In this document: positions 21,384 to 29,670 of the stretch, one piece after another
Layout of the letters: every line of letters starts with the position of its first letter
Numbering within the stretch: the first letter of the stretch is position 1
Assembly (NCBI GenBank): GCA_902789725.1
Contig: CADAPC010000030.1
Coordinates: 1 to 33,407 of the forward strand
Length of the DNA: 33,407 nucleotides
Direction of reading: 5' to 3'
DNA from: an uncultured Bacteroidales bacterium
GTDB lineage: Bacteria; Bacteroidota; Bacteroidia; Bacteroidales; Bacteroidaceae
Notes under the pieces: generated by a model
What the model saw: only the letters and a program-made list of their open reading frames with translations
Told to the model about the DNA's origin: nothing
Databases searched by the model: none
Made by a program: the position numbers and the translations under genes

Positions 21384-22919
21384 TTACTGGAGACGGAAAG
21401 TGAGGGGGCAGGTGAATCGGACATTCACAGGTTTACCTTTGTCCATGCCTGGAGTCCATTTGTCCATCAACCTGAACACTCTGAACACTTCTTCTTCAAG
21501 TGCCTTTTTCCCTTCCTCAAACTGCTCTGGAGTGATGGTGCCTGCTGGCTGTGTGCCGTCAGGGGAAGTTGCAACCACTTTGACTCCTGCTTTGTTCTGT
21601 TCGATGGTCTTGACAAGCTTGAAGTTGTCGCATGTGCCATCTTTTCGCACCGTAAACTGCATGATGAATCGGCTTTGCAATCCATAGTCCATTGCAATTT
21701 TCGGATACTTCACGTTGGTGGAGAGAAACTGCATGAGGCCAGCAGACCCTCCCGGATAGGTTGGCATTACGTCGCATTTGTTGAGCACCTCGTCATCGTC
21801 TGGAGTCAGAGGAACATTCCCCGCAGGAATTTTTACGGCCTCACTGACCTCAGCAACCTCTCTGACGGAGGCTTTTTCTGCTGACTCTGCAAGGCTTTCT
21901 GTTGGAACAATAGCATTTTCAGCCACAGAAATTTGCTTGTTAACGGATTTCTCCGTAACTTTGCTTGCGTTCAAGGCATTGGCTGCCTCGTTGGCGTTGG
22001 CATGCTGGGTTAACACAGGGGTGGCGAATGCACAGAGTGCTACAACCGCCACTGGGATGAGGTACAAAGCCTTTGTACGCATCCACGGATTCGATTTTTT
22101 CTGTAACATCATAGTGATACGTTTTTTAAGTAAACTGTGATTAAAGCCGTTGGCAAAAGCGTAGGAACTGGAGCCAATGGCTTTTTTTATTAATAGGTTT
22201 TGGTATTGTGTGGCATTGACACCACTGCTGAGCACGTGGTCGTCCGCCTCATATTCATGCACGTCGCGCAGAGAATCGGCCATCATCCATACGAGTGGAT
22301 TGGCCCACTGCATCACCTGGCAGAGATTGAGCAGCAGGATGTCGAACGAGTGGTGGTGGAAGATGTGTCCCATTTCGTGACAGAGGATGGTGTGCGCATT
22401 GCTTTCATAGTCTTCTTCGCTGATGACGATGGAGCGCATCCAGCTGAAAGGTGCCAAATTCCCCGGGTGGCAATAAATGGTGATGTCACCCTGCTGTTCT
22501 GTCCACATCACGCCATGATGGATGTGCCGATAGAGCAGAATCAGCTGAAAGCTTTTGATGAGGAGGGTAACCAGCATGCCTGCAACGTAGAGGAGGGTGA
22601 AGAGGGTCCATCGGTCGATGACCCATCCATCGAGGGAAGAACCATCGACGGCAGGATGCTGGGGCGTGGTAACCTGTTGCCCATAGCCCTCAACCATAGG
22701 CCGCCCCACTTCGATGAAGCCTTGCAGGTGGTCATGCATGGGGTTCTGCTCCCACGCCCATTCGTGGATGTTGAACAATGGGAGCACCAGCGACAGTAGC
22801 ATGATGCTGAGCAACATCAAGCGGTTGAAGTGAAAGAACGACTCTCGCCTGAGCAGCAACAGGTAGGGCATGTAGAGAAGGGAGAGCGTGATGATGGATT
22901 TGATGATATAGAGTAGCAT
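21384..22919 (-). CDS. BlaR1-like M56 metallopeptidase sensor with C-terminal TonB domain
   Basis: A 511-residue inner-membrane sensor protease of family M56. In the BlaR1/MecR1 model an external signal activates the cytoplasmic zinc protease, which leads to loss of the partner repressor. Three N-terminal helices (about 4-22, 34-50, 106-127) flank the domain with the gluzincin motif HEMGH (181-185) and the third ligand in HEYEAD (Glu224). A fourth helix is at 285-303. Outside, a Thr/Ala/Glu-rich linker of about 70 residues leads to a TonB C-terminal-like domain (MPTYPGGSAGLMQFLSTNVKYPKIA, then RFIMQFTVRKDGT). There is no penicillin-binding sensor domain, so beta-lactams are not the expected signal. 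The repressor gene is 19 bases upstream. Confidence 0.88.
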   Translation of the reverse strand: MLLYIIKSIITLSLLYMPYLLLLRRESFFHFNRLMLLSIMLLSLVLPLFNIHEWAWEQNPMHDHLQGFIEVGRPMVEGYGQQVTTPQHPAVDGSSLDGWVIDRWTLFTLLYVAGMLVTLLIKSFQLILLYRHIHHGVMWTEQQGDITIYCHPGNLAPFSWMRSIVISEEDYESNAHTILCHEMGHIFHHHSFDILLLNLCQVMQWANPLVWMMADSLRDVHEYEADDHVLSSGVNATQYQNLLIKKAIGSSSYAFANGFNHSLLKKRITMMLQKKSNPWMRTKALYLIPVAVVALCAFATPVLTQHANANEAANALNASKVTEKSVNKQISVAENAIVPTESLAESAEKASVREVAEVSEAVKIPAGNVPLTPDDDEVLNKCDVMPTYPGGSAGLMQFLSTNVKYPKIAMDYGLQSRFIMQFTVRKDGTCDNFKLVKTIEQNKAGVKVVATSPDGTQPAGTITPEQFEEGKKALEEEVFRVFRLMDKWTPGMDKGKPVNVRFTCPLTFRLQ

Positions 22920-22938
22920 GGTGTTGTTGATATGATGG

Positions 22939-23352
22939 TTAAGAGGGGGTATTGAGGTTGTCTCTGTTGACCATTTCCAACAGTTCTTTCAGTTCTGATT
23001 TGGAGAGTTTTTCTTCTTGCACGAAGAAACTGACCAGCGATTTCACGGAACCGCCAAAGAAGTTTTCTTTCACATCCTCCACCACACGTTTGCGATATTC
23101 GTCTCGGCTGATGAGGGGGCGGAACCGGTAAGTCTTGCCTTCGCCTTTCAGCTTCTCTGTCGCCACAAATCCTTTCTCTGTCAGAATTTTCAGGAAAGTA
23201 GCTGTTGTGGTGTAAGCTGGTGGAGGAGTTGGATAACGCTCCAACACGTCGCGAACGGTGGCTCCCTCGCCGCCAATGTCCCAAAGGTAGTTCATGATTT
23301 CCATTTCGGCCTTGGTCAGCGTTTTGTTTTCTTTCATCTTTGCCATAAGCAT
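22939..23352 (-). CDS. BlaI/MecI-family transcriptional repressor
   Basis: A 137-residue winged-helix repressor. The DNA-binding part is LTKAEMEIMNYLWDIGGEGATVRDVLERY followed by AYTTTATFLKILTEKGFV; the C-terminal helices (EYRKRVVEDVKENFFGGSVKSLVSFFVQEEKLSKSELKELL) form the dimerisation domain with the usual region of proteolytic control. It forms an operon with the M56 sensor (19-base gap). ATG 23352 and ATG 23346 (MAKMKENK) are both possible starts; the second is nearer to the family pattern. Palindromic AGTA/TACT sequences in its promoter suggest autoregulation. Confidence 0.9.
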   Translation of the reverse strand: MLMAKMKENKTLTKAEMEIMNYLWDIGGEGATVRDVLERYPTPPPAYTTTATFLKILTEKGFVATEKLKGEGKTYRFRPLISRDEYRKRVVEDVKENFFGGSVKSLVSFFVQEEKLSKSELKELLEMVNRDNLNTPS

Positions 23353-23379
23353 TAACTAAAGTTTTCGTTATTGATGCCG

Positions 23380-23387
23380 CAAAGGTA
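23380..23387 (-). promoter_or_regulatory. -7 element for the repressor-sensor operon
   Basis: TACCTTTG on minus, 28 bases before the ATG at 23352. It directly touches the operator-like palindrome at 23388-23421. Confidence 0.55.
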
Positions 23388-23490
23388 CTACTAAACTTTT
23401 AATTAACGAAACTTTTAGTAGATAAAATTACTTCATAAACAAAGATTTAACATCAGTTTTTAGTAATTACCTCGTCATTTTTAGTAATTA
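23388..23490. promoter_or_regulatory. Operator-like palindrome and direct repeats (BlaI-type candidate sites)
   Basis: CTACTAAA (23388-23395) and TTTAGTAG (23414-23421) are perfect complements with 18 bases between, spanning the -33 to -7 region of the repressor promoter. Two identical TTTTTAGTAATTA copies start at 23457 and 23478, exactly 21 bp apart. The repeated AGTA/TACT core resembles BlaI/MecI operators (TACA/TGTA half-sites), but the match to that consensus is partial. Confidence 0.5.
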
Positions 23491-23607
23491 ACATTTTGGC
23501 TCTTTCTCCCGACTCGTTTCTTCAGACGAAAGGCGGCTCCATTTAACTTTTTTCATGTATTTTTTTATTTTCTTTGGTTTTTTAATGGTGCGATGCGTAA
23601 AAAGTAT

Positions 23608-23615
23608 TACCTTTG
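23608..23615 (+). promoter_or_regulatory. -7 element for the M20 hydrolase gene
   Basis: TACCTTTG on plus, 28 bases before the ATG at 23644. At the -33 position the triplet is TGG, so the match is partial. Confidence 0.5.
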
Positions 23616-23643
23616 TTCGTGAAACTGAAATGATAGATGAAAG

Positions 23644-24699
23644 ATGACATACGAAGAACAGACAAAAGAGGCAGTGGAACTGCTGAAACGGCTGATTTCC
23701 ACTCCCAGTGTGAGTCGCGATGAGGCGGCTGCTGCCGATGTGTTGGAAGCGTACATGAAGGAGAAAGGGCTGAATCCCCAACGGCATGGGAACAACGTTT
23801 GGTGCGCCAGCTCTGATTTTGACGAGTCGAAGACCGTCATCCTGCTCAATGCTCACATCGACACGGTGAAGCCTGTGGCTGGCTGGCAGCATGAGCCCTT
23901 CTCGCCTGTGATTGAAGGGGATAAACTCTATGGCTTGGGCAGTAACGATTGCGGAGGAGGCTTGATGGCTCTTTTACAGACTTTTATGCTGCTGAACAAT
24001 GAGCCGAAAAAGTATAGTCTTATTTATTTGGCGAGTTGTGAAGAAGAAGTTTCTGGCAAAAATGGCATCGAGCGTGTGCTGCCCCTGCTGCCTAAGATTG
24101 ACTTCGCCATTGTGGGTGAACCTACAGGCATGCAGCCAGCCATAGCAGAAAAGGGGCTGATGGTGATTGATGCAACGGCTCACGGCAAAGCGGGGCATGC
24201 AGCTCGCAACGAGGGTGACAACGCCATCTACAAAGCGATGAAGGACATCCTGTGGCTCTCCGAATGGCAGTTTCCCAACCGAACAGATTTGCTGGGACCT
24301 GTGAAACAAACGGTTACGATTGTGAATGCAGGAACGCAACATAACGTCATTCCTGACACTTGTGCCTTCACCATCGATGTGCGCAGCAACGAGTGCTACA
24401 CCAACGAGGAAATCTTCGCTTTCTTCCAGCAGCATCTCACTTCGGAGTTGAAAGCACGTTCTTTCCGTTTGTCGTCGTCGAGGATAGACGAGTTGCATCC
24501 CTTCGTTCAAGCCTGCATCAAAGAGGGCTTGAAACCCTTCGGATCGCCTACCTTGAGTGACCAGGCCCTCATGCGTTTTCCTTCGCTGAAATTGGGACCA
24601 GGTGAGTCTTCTCGCTCCCACACGGCAGATGAATACATCAAAATCAGCGAGATAGACGATGCCATCTCGCTGTACTTGAAGTTGCTCTCTTCACTTTGA
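23644..24699 (+). CDS. M20-family deacylase (ArgE/DapE type)
   Basis: A 351-residue zinc aminoacylase. Metal and catalytic residues are NAHIDT (His71, Asp73), GSNDCGGG (Asp102), SCEEE (Glu133/Glu134) and GEPTG (Glu159), with the late histidine in SRSHTADEY. The small dimerisation domain lies at about 170-285 (HGKAGHAA is its start). In this phylum a protein of this kind may be the deacylase of the arginine pathway, which in Bacteroides runs through N-succinyl intermediates; succinyl-diaminopimelate is less likely. No arg genes are adjacent, so the substrate is an inference. The stop is one base from the stop of the convergent downstream gene. Confidence 0.85.
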   Translation: MTYEEQTKEAVELLKRLISTPSVSRDEAAAADVLEAYMKEKGLNPQRHGNNVWCASSDFDESKTVILLNAHIDTVKPVAGWQHEPFSPVIEGDKLYGLGSNDCGGGLMALLQTFMLLNNEPKKYSLIYLASCEEEVSGKNGIERVLPLLPKIDFAIVGEPTGMQPAIAEKGLMVIDATAHGKAGHAARNEGDNAIYKAMKDILWLSEWQFPNRTDLLGPVKQTVTIVNAGTQHNVIPDTCAFTIDVRSNECYTNEEIFAFFQQHLTSELKARSFRLSSSRIDELHPFVQACIKEGLKPFGSPTLSDQALMRFPSLKLGPGESSRSHTADEYIKISEIDDAISLYLKLLSSL

Positions 24700-24700
24700 G

Positions 24701-25531
24701 TTATTTGTTATTCCGTTTCCTAACTGCTGCATCCAAATCCCAGTCGTCTATCGGCACGTCGGGCAAGAGGAGGGTGCGGTAGTGGGCAAGGAATTCGTGA
24801 ACGGTAGGCATGAGGGATTGGAGTTGGTCGTGGTTGTCTGTCCTCAATGCCAAGCAGATGTTTTCGAAGGTCTTCTGTAACTGCTTGCAGGTGCGTGACC
24901 CGTTGTCGGAACTTCTGGCGTATTTGTCGCCTGAGAATGTGCTCCAGACAAAGTGGTAGCTGGTACCATCAAGCGTCGTGTAGTCGGGGTCGAACTGGGC
25001 AGAAGTGTAAACCGCTAGCTTGTGGAGGCTCTGGATGGAGTCATAGATGGCTTCGGACACTTTCATCTTGTGGGTGTGGAACGTCACCTTCTTGCCTTTT
25101 TTCTTGTTTCCATCCCAACGTTGCTCCAGATAGACTAACGCTGTGTCTTTAGGACTATAGGAGAAACCGAATGAGGGAGCAAAAGAGGGTCTTGCGATGA
25201 AGAGGTGACGATAACAGGGATACTTGTCGGTCATCTTGTCCCGCTTCTCCTCGTAGGCATTGTACGCCTTCTCTCTCTTCTTTCGTGCTTTTTCGGCAGT
25301 TTTTGCACCGGATACGTTTGGCTCGTAATAGCCTGTCCACCAGCGTTTGGCTTCTTTGTCCATTCCATATCGGAAAGCCTCGATGAAGGGGGTGTTGATT
25401 TCTTTTCCTTTTCGATAACGGGGCAGTCCTGATGCCGTGAGCAGTCGGTCCGTCCTTTTGATTTCTGGAGTTTGTGCAAAGGTGCTGGTGGCGATGAGCG
25501 TCAGCAGCATGAGGGTGAGTGTTCTTTTCAT
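24701..25531 (-). CDS. Secreted protein of unknown function
   Basis: A 276-residue exported protein starting at ATG 25531 (MKRTLTLMLLTLIATSTFAQ, a clean Sec signal with cleavage after AQ). The frame is open a further 27 codons upstream, but that would bury the signal. The mature part is basic in the middle (KTAEKARKKREKAYNAYEEKRDKM, which looks like a short coiled coil) and has several Trp/Tyr-rich beta-like stretches (TLDGTSYHFVWSTFSGD). No domain recognised. It follows the next gene by 14 bases, so the two are an operon, probably periplasmic or surface proteins that act together. Confidence 0.7.
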   Translation of the reverse strand: MKRTLTLMLLTLIATSTFAQTPEIKRTDRLLTASGLPRYRKGKEINTPFIEAFRYGMDKEAKRWWTGYYEPNVSGAKTAEKARKKREKAYNAYEEKRDKMTDKYPCYRHLFIARPSFAPSFGFSYSPKDTALVYLEQRWDGNKKKGKKVTFHTHKMKVSEAIYDSIQSLHKLAVYTSAQFDPDYTTLDGTSYHFVWSTFSGDKYARSSDNGSRTCKQLQKTFENICLALRTDNHDQLQSLMPTVHEFLAHYRTLLLPDVPIDDWDLDAAVRKRNNK

Positions 25532-25545
25532 GGAGCTGCCTTTTT

Positions 25546-26394
25546 TTAGTGTACTACATACTGGCTGGCAATGTGGTTGAAGAGGGGTGTGGAGTCGGGC
25601 ACACGTTCCCAAATTTGGTAGTCGGTGCGGTAGCCTTCGAGGTGGATTTCCATGGCGAAGCAGTCTTTGGAGAGCCAGATGAAGTTCTGTTCGCGGATAT
25701 TCTTGTGCTGCAAATTTGACATCAAGATTTTCTTCTTGCCTTTATAGCCAGCATATTCGATGGAGCCGCCTCGGGCGCTCTTGCTGTACATGATGGCATG
25801 TGAGTGGGTGAAGATGAGGTGACCAATGTCCATGCCTTCTTGGGCATCCTTGCGGAGTGCGTTCAGTTGCTTCTTCACATCTCGCAGTTCGTCCATCATG
25901 CCAATGAATCGCCATGTGCCGATGAAGGGGTTCTGGGGGTGGGAATCGTTGGGCGACATGAGGGCATCGAGAATGGCTTTAGCATTAACAGAGTACTTTC
26001 CTGACTCGTAGAACTCAGTGCACCAGTCGTTGTGAGGAAAGTAGAGGTGGCTCTGGTAGGTGCTCCACCATTTCAGCGTGAAGTGTTCGGCGTTGCTGTC
26101 GAAAATGCGGGTGGCGGTGGCATTGTTGGCATCGGGCTCTTCGCCTGTGTAGTTGAACACTTGTGAGTCATTCTTGTCCAGCATGAAATGGTCGTCTTGT
26201 ACAGAGAACATCAGCGTGACGCTGTCCGTACATATCTTATACTGGTCGAACGGTGCTTGGATGGTGAGTCCTTCTTTGTCGATGAGCGATGTGAGTTTAT
26301 ACACGCCACGTGGGTTTTCGGTTTGTGCCACGCAAAAGGTTGGCATGGCGATGATGGCAGCAGTTGCCAAAACATGGGTAATAGTTGCTTTCAT
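25546..26394 (-). CDS. Secreted protein with two lipocalin-like halves
   Basis: A 282-residue exported protein from ATG 26394 (MKATITHVLATAAIIAMPTFCVAQ, Sec signal). Two halves look alike: NPRGVYKLTSLIDKEG.. with SVTLMFSVQDDHFML, and NPFIGTWRFIGMMDELRD.. with HLIFTHSHAIMYSK. Each starts with an NP-x-G-x-W/Y strand and later has a F-x-H-like strand, the pattern of lipocalin-like proteins of Bacteroidota. This is a visual judgement. The second half has a helical insert (KKQLNALRKDAQEGMDI). Function unknown; ligand binding in the periplasm is possible. It is the first gene after the promoter at 26462-26492 and the TTCACA array. Confidence 0.7.
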   Translation of the reverse strand: MKATITHVLATAAIIAMPTFCVAQTENPRGVYKLTSLIDKEGLTIQAPFDQYKICTDSVTLMFSVQDDHFMLDKNDSQVFNYTGEEPDANNATATRIFDSNAEHFTLKWWSTYQSHLYFPHNDWCTEFYESGKYSVNAKAILDALMSPNDSHPQNPFIGTWRFIGMMDELRDVKKQLNALRKDAQEGMDIGHLIFTHSHAIMYSKSARGGSIEYAGYKGKKKILMSNLQHKNIREQNFIWLSKDCFAMEIHLEGYRTDYQIWERVPDSTPLFNHIASQYVVH

Positions 26395-26461
26395 TGTATG
26401 AATTGTTTTATAAGTTGTGAAAAAAAATGAAGACATAGGAAATATGGAACTTTTCTCGCTG

Positions 26462-26492
26462 CAAAGGTATGACATTCTATCAGACGCACCAA
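26462..26492 (-). promoter_or_regulatory. Promoter of the two-gene secreted-protein operon
   Basis: TTG (26490-26492 on minus), 20 bases, TACCTTTG (26462-26469). The ATG is 67 bases beyond the -7 element. Confidence 0.65.
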
Positions 26493-26500
26493 GAAAAGCG

Positions 26501-26571
26501 TTTCACAAAAAGTTCACATTGCGTTTCTGTCGCAGAAAAACAGTTCACAAATAATTTACAAGGCTTTCACA
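26501..26571. promoter_or_regulatory. Phased TTCACA array upstream of the promoter
   Basis: TTCACA starts at 26502, 26513, 26544 and 26566, and a TTTACA at 26555. Spacing is 11, 31, 11 and 11 bp, all near multiples of the DNA helical turn. A TTTCTG-TCG-CAGAAA hairpin fills the larger gap (26524-26538). The nearest box is 10 bases upstream of the -33 element at 26490-26492, so the boxes are positioned like activator or repressor sites. Confidence 0.5.
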
Positions 26572-26591
26572 ATTGACTGATTCATGTGTAC

Positions 26592-27773
26592 TTACAAAGA
26601 AAGAATGAACTTGTCCCAGTCTTTTGCCGTTCCTTCTCCATTGAATACCTTTTGCTGCATTCGGAGGCGGTTTTGCGAAATGGTGCTGTTGCCTGTTGCC
26701 ATCAGTTTTGCCATGTTTGAGGGCGACACTTCCAGCTTGATGAGCAGACAGATGTGGTATTCCGTTTCCGAGAAGTTGTAGAGCGAATAGAGGTGGTCGC
26801 GAAAGGTGGGGAAAGAGGCAATCAGCCGCTCTTCGATGAGTTGCCAGTCAGCCGTTTTTAATGTCTTATTATTATGAATATGGGTGGTGAGCAACTGGCT
26901 GATGTCTTTGTCGTAGAACTGTCGCTTGCTGGATGGTGCTGGTGTCACGGCCGCTCCTTCTTTTTGTTCCTTGACTTGCTTTCGCAGTCGAAGCACCACC
27001 CTTTCTGCAAAGGCAAGCACGACGATGGCCGCAAGGATAACGCCCCAAACCGCATGCCCCCGATTTTTCGTCTCGGTCTGCAACTGCTTGTTTTTTTGGT
27101 ACAGCAGGTGGTTCTTGACCTGTTCGTTCAGTTTCTGCACCTTTGCCATCATCTCAGCCTTGGGAACTTGGCTGATGGTCACTTTCTCCGATAGTCTTGC
27201 GATGGTTTGGATGTCCTCTTGACTGTACCGCATCCCTAATGTGTCGCCAATTTGCTCGCAGTAAAAGTGGGCGAGTTGCTGCATTCCGATGGCATCTTCA
27301 AACAGCCCGTTGCGCAGGTAGATGTAGCCCATTTGTGCGAAGATGCGGCTTTTCAGTCGGGTGGACAAATGAGTGCTGTCTTCCAACAAGGCTTTCTGGA
27401 AGTAGATGAGTGCCTTCTCGCCGTTCTGTAGGTCGGAATTGACACGTCCCACGTAGTAATATGCTTCGGGCAGGTGTCCGCTCTGGGCGTTACCCTCAAA
27501 ATATTCAGCTACACGACAGATGAGCGAGTCAGACGTGTGCTTCACCATGGCCTTGTCATCCGCTTTCACCCTGAGCAGTTGGTAATATGCCCTTGTTCCC
27601 TCGTTCGCCTCTTCCATCAAGTGGCGGAGTGTCGCCAATCGCCGCCTCGCGCTGTCAGCATCGACCTCCGTCAGGTTGTCGATTTCTGCTAAAACAGCAT
27701 CATACTGACGCCTCCTGGTGGAGCAGGTCGTCAGTATGATGAGCAGTATGAGGGATAGAGCGGTTCGTTTCAA
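26592..27773 (-). CDS. TPR lipoprotein-type regulator with C-terminal helix-turn-helix
   Basis: A 393-residue Bacteroidota-type membrane regulator. Start is TTG at 27773 (MKRTALSLILLIILTTC, lipobox at Cys17), 10 bases after the purA stop. Then come TPR repeats in the periplasm (about 60-200; LPEAYYYVGRVNSDLQNGEKALIYFQKAL is one), a membrane helix (241-258), a charged linker and a cytoplasmic helix-turn-helix domain (about 300-393, SETEYHICLLIKLEVSPSNMAKLMATGNSTISQNRLRMQQKVF). The fold implies a signal passing from periplasm to DNA. The next promoter downstream has periodic boxes, so its target may be the secreted-protein operon. It is probably read with fur and purA. Confidence 0.82.
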   Translation of the reverse strand: MKRTALSLILLIILTTCSTRRRQYDAVLAEIDNLTEVDADSARRRLATLRHLMEEANEGTRAYYQLLRVKADDKAMVKHTSDSLICRVAEYFEGNAQSGHLPEAYYYVGRVNSDLQNGEKALIYFQKALLEDSTHLSTRLKSRIFAQMGYIYLRNGLFEDAIGMQQLAHFYCEQIGDTLGMRYSQEDIQTIARLSEKVTISQVPKAEMMAKVQKLNEQVKNHLLYQKNKQLQTETKNRGHAVWGVILAAIVVLAFAERVVLRLRKQVKEQKEGAAVTPAPSSKRQFYDKDISQLLTTHIHNNKTLKTADWQLIEERLIASFPTFRDHLYSLYNFSETEYHICLLIKLEVSPSNMAKLMATGNSTISQNRLRMQQKVFNGEGTAKDWDKFILSL

Positions 27774-27783
27774 AGCGTTCTGT

Positions 27784-29052
27784 TTATCTTTCTATTGTCT
27801 GCGCACGGTCAGGACCTACGCTCACAATGGTGATGGGTGTTTCCAGTTCCTTTTCCAAGAAGGCAATGTAGTCGGAGAATGCCTTGGGAAATTCAGCCTC
27901 GGAAGTAATCTTTGTCAAATCTGTCTTCCATCCAGGAAGTTCTGTATAAACAGGCTCGATGAGGCCGTCGCTGATGTCGTAGGGGAAGTAGTCAATCACA
28001 CTGCCATCCTTCAACTTGTAGGCTGTGCAAGCCTTGATGGTCTCAAAGTCATCGAGCACGTCGCTCTTCATCATAATCAACTTCGTCACGCCACTCACCA
28101 TAATGGCATATTTCAGTGCCACAAGGTCTATCCAGCCACAACGCCGTTCACGACCCGTCACAGCGCCATACTCATGACCAATGGCGCGAATCTTGGCACC
28201 CGTCTCGTCGAAAAGCTCTGTGGGGAAAGGACCCGCACCTACGCGTGTGCAGTATGCTTTGATGATGCCGAACACGTCGCCAATCTTGTTGGGCCCCACG
28301 CCGAGACCGATGCAGGCGCCTGCACAGATGGTGTTGGACGAGGTGACGAAGGGATAAGAACCAAAGTCGATGTCGAGCATTGTGCCTTGTGCGCCTTCGC
28401 AAAGCACCGATTTGCCTGCCTTGAGCAGATTGTTGATTTCGTGCTCTGAATCCACCAGCTGGAACTGCTTGATATACTCAATGCCTTCCATCCACTTCTT
28501 CTCCACCTCTGTGATGTCGTAGTCAGTGTAGTTGAGGCTCTTCAAAATCTCCTCATGGCGTGCTTTGTGGGCAGCATATTTCTCCTGAAAATTGTCAAGA
28601 ATATCTCCTACACGCAAACCGTTGCGGCTTGTCTTGTCGGTGTAAGTGGGGCCAATGCCTTTGCCCGTTGTGCCCACCTTGTTCTTGCCCTTGGCTGCCT
28701 CGTAGGCTGCATCGAGCAGACGGTGAGTAGGCATAATGAGGTGTGCCTTTTTCGAAATGTGGAGGCGGTTCTTCAGACTGTGCCCGCTTTTCTCCAAGTC
28801 CTTTGCTTCGTCCATGAAGAGGTCGGGAGCCAGCACAACGCCGTTACCGATGATGTTAATCTTGTCACCTTGGAAAATGCCCGATGGAATGGAACGTAAC
28901 ACATACTTCTCGCCCTCAAACTCGAGCGTGTGTCCTGCGTTAGGACCTCCCTGGAAACGAGCAACAACATCATAGCGTGGTGTCAGTACGTCCACCACCT
29001 TACCTTTACCTTCGTCTCCCCATTGAAGACCTAACAGTACATCTACTTTCAT
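27784..29052 (-). CDS. purA: Adenylosuccinate synthetase
   Basis: Cytoplasmic enzyme that makes adenylosuccinate from IMP, aspartate and GTP, the first step to AMP. The 422 residues include the phosphate-binding loop WGDEGKGK (11-18, catalytic Asp13), QGGPNAGHT with His41, GTTGKGIGPTY (about 127-137), CEGAQGTMLD, and the SVGPDRAQTI end. Complete and of normal length. The ATG at 29052 is 26 bases after the fur-family stop, and the TPR regulator starts 10 bases after its stop. Confidence 0.97.
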   Translation of the reverse strand: MKVDVLLGLQWGDEGKGKVVDVLTPRYDVVARFQGGPNAGHTLEFEGEKYVLRSIPSGIFQGDKINIIGNGVVLAPDLFMDEAKDLEKSGHSLKNRLHISKKAHLIMPTHRLLDAAYEAAKGKNKVGTTGKGIGPTYTDKTSRNGLRVGDILDNFQEKYAAHKARHEEILKSLNYTDYDITEVEKKWMEGIEYIKQFQLVDSEHEINNLLKAGKSVLCEGAQGTMLDIDFGSYPFVTSSNTICAGACIGLGVGPNKIGDVFGIIKAYCTRVGAGPFPTELFDETGAKIRAIGHEYGAVTGRERRCGWIDLVALKYAIMVSGVTKLIMMKSDVLDDFETIKACTAYKLKDGSVIDYFPYDISDGLIEPVYTELPGWKTDLTKITSEAEFPKAFSDYIAFLEKELETPITIVSVGPDRAQTIER

Positions 29053-29078
29053 AATTTTATATTGATTTTAGTTTGAAT

Positions 29079-29648
29079 TTACTTGAACCAATCTGCTGCT
29101 TTGGCCAGTTCTTCGTCGATTTTGGCAAACCGCTTTTCCTCTCGTGTCATGTTCTTCTCTTGCTCTTTCGCCATCTTCTTCTTCAGCCGAGCGAGTTTGG
29201 CTTGGCATACGTTGCAAATCCCATAAATGTAAGTGCTACAGCGCATTTTCTTAAACCTTGGGGTTTTCACTTTCGACGCCGCCAGCTCGATGGTGCTATC
29301 TTGCAAGTCCCAAATCTTGTTGCAGCCTGTGCAGATGTAGTGCTGATGCAATGGGTGTCCGTAGGCATATTCATACAATGTGGCCCCTGCTATCTGGTGA
29401 TTGTATATCAATCCGCATTCCACCAAGAGTGCCAATGTGCTGTAGATGGTGCCTCGGCTCACATGAAAACTCTCTGGCATCATCGACAGAATTTCATCAG
29501 CACTGTGATGCCCCTTCATTTGCGCGATGACATCAAGAATGGCATAGCGTTCAGGCGTCTTGCGCATATTCTGTTCCTCCATGAATCGGATTAGGATGTC
29601 GCGAGGAGTATCCTCATTCAGAGTGCTTTCCTTTTTTGCTCGTTTCAT
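29079..29648 (-). CDS. Fur-family transcriptional regulator
   Basis: A 189-residue metal- or peroxide-responsive repressor. Winged helix: MRKTPERYAILDVIAQMKGHHSADEI then VSRGTIYSTLALLVECGLI (about 63-81). The dimerisation/metal part has GHPLHQHYICTGC (CxxC at 106/109) and the second CxxC at 145/148 (GICNVC), a structural zinc site as in PerR/Zur/Fur. A 40-residue highly charged tail (KLARLKKKMAKEQEKNMTREE..) extends beyond the family core. Which metal it senses is not clear. ATG 29648 is used; GTG 29660 is less likely. purA follows after 26 bases, an arrangement I know from other Bacteroidota. Confidence 0.9.
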   Translation of the reverse strand: MKRAKKESTLNEDTPRDILIRFMEEQNMRKTPERYAILDVIAQMKGHHSADEILSMMPESFHVSRGTIYSTLALLVECGLIYNHQIAGATLYEYAYGHPLHQHYICTGCNKIWDLQDSTIELAASKVKTPRFKKMRCSTYIYGICNVCQAKLARLKKKMAKEQEKNMTREEKRFAKIDEELAKAADWFK

Positions 29649-29670
29649 ACAGTCTTGCACAATATGGGTA

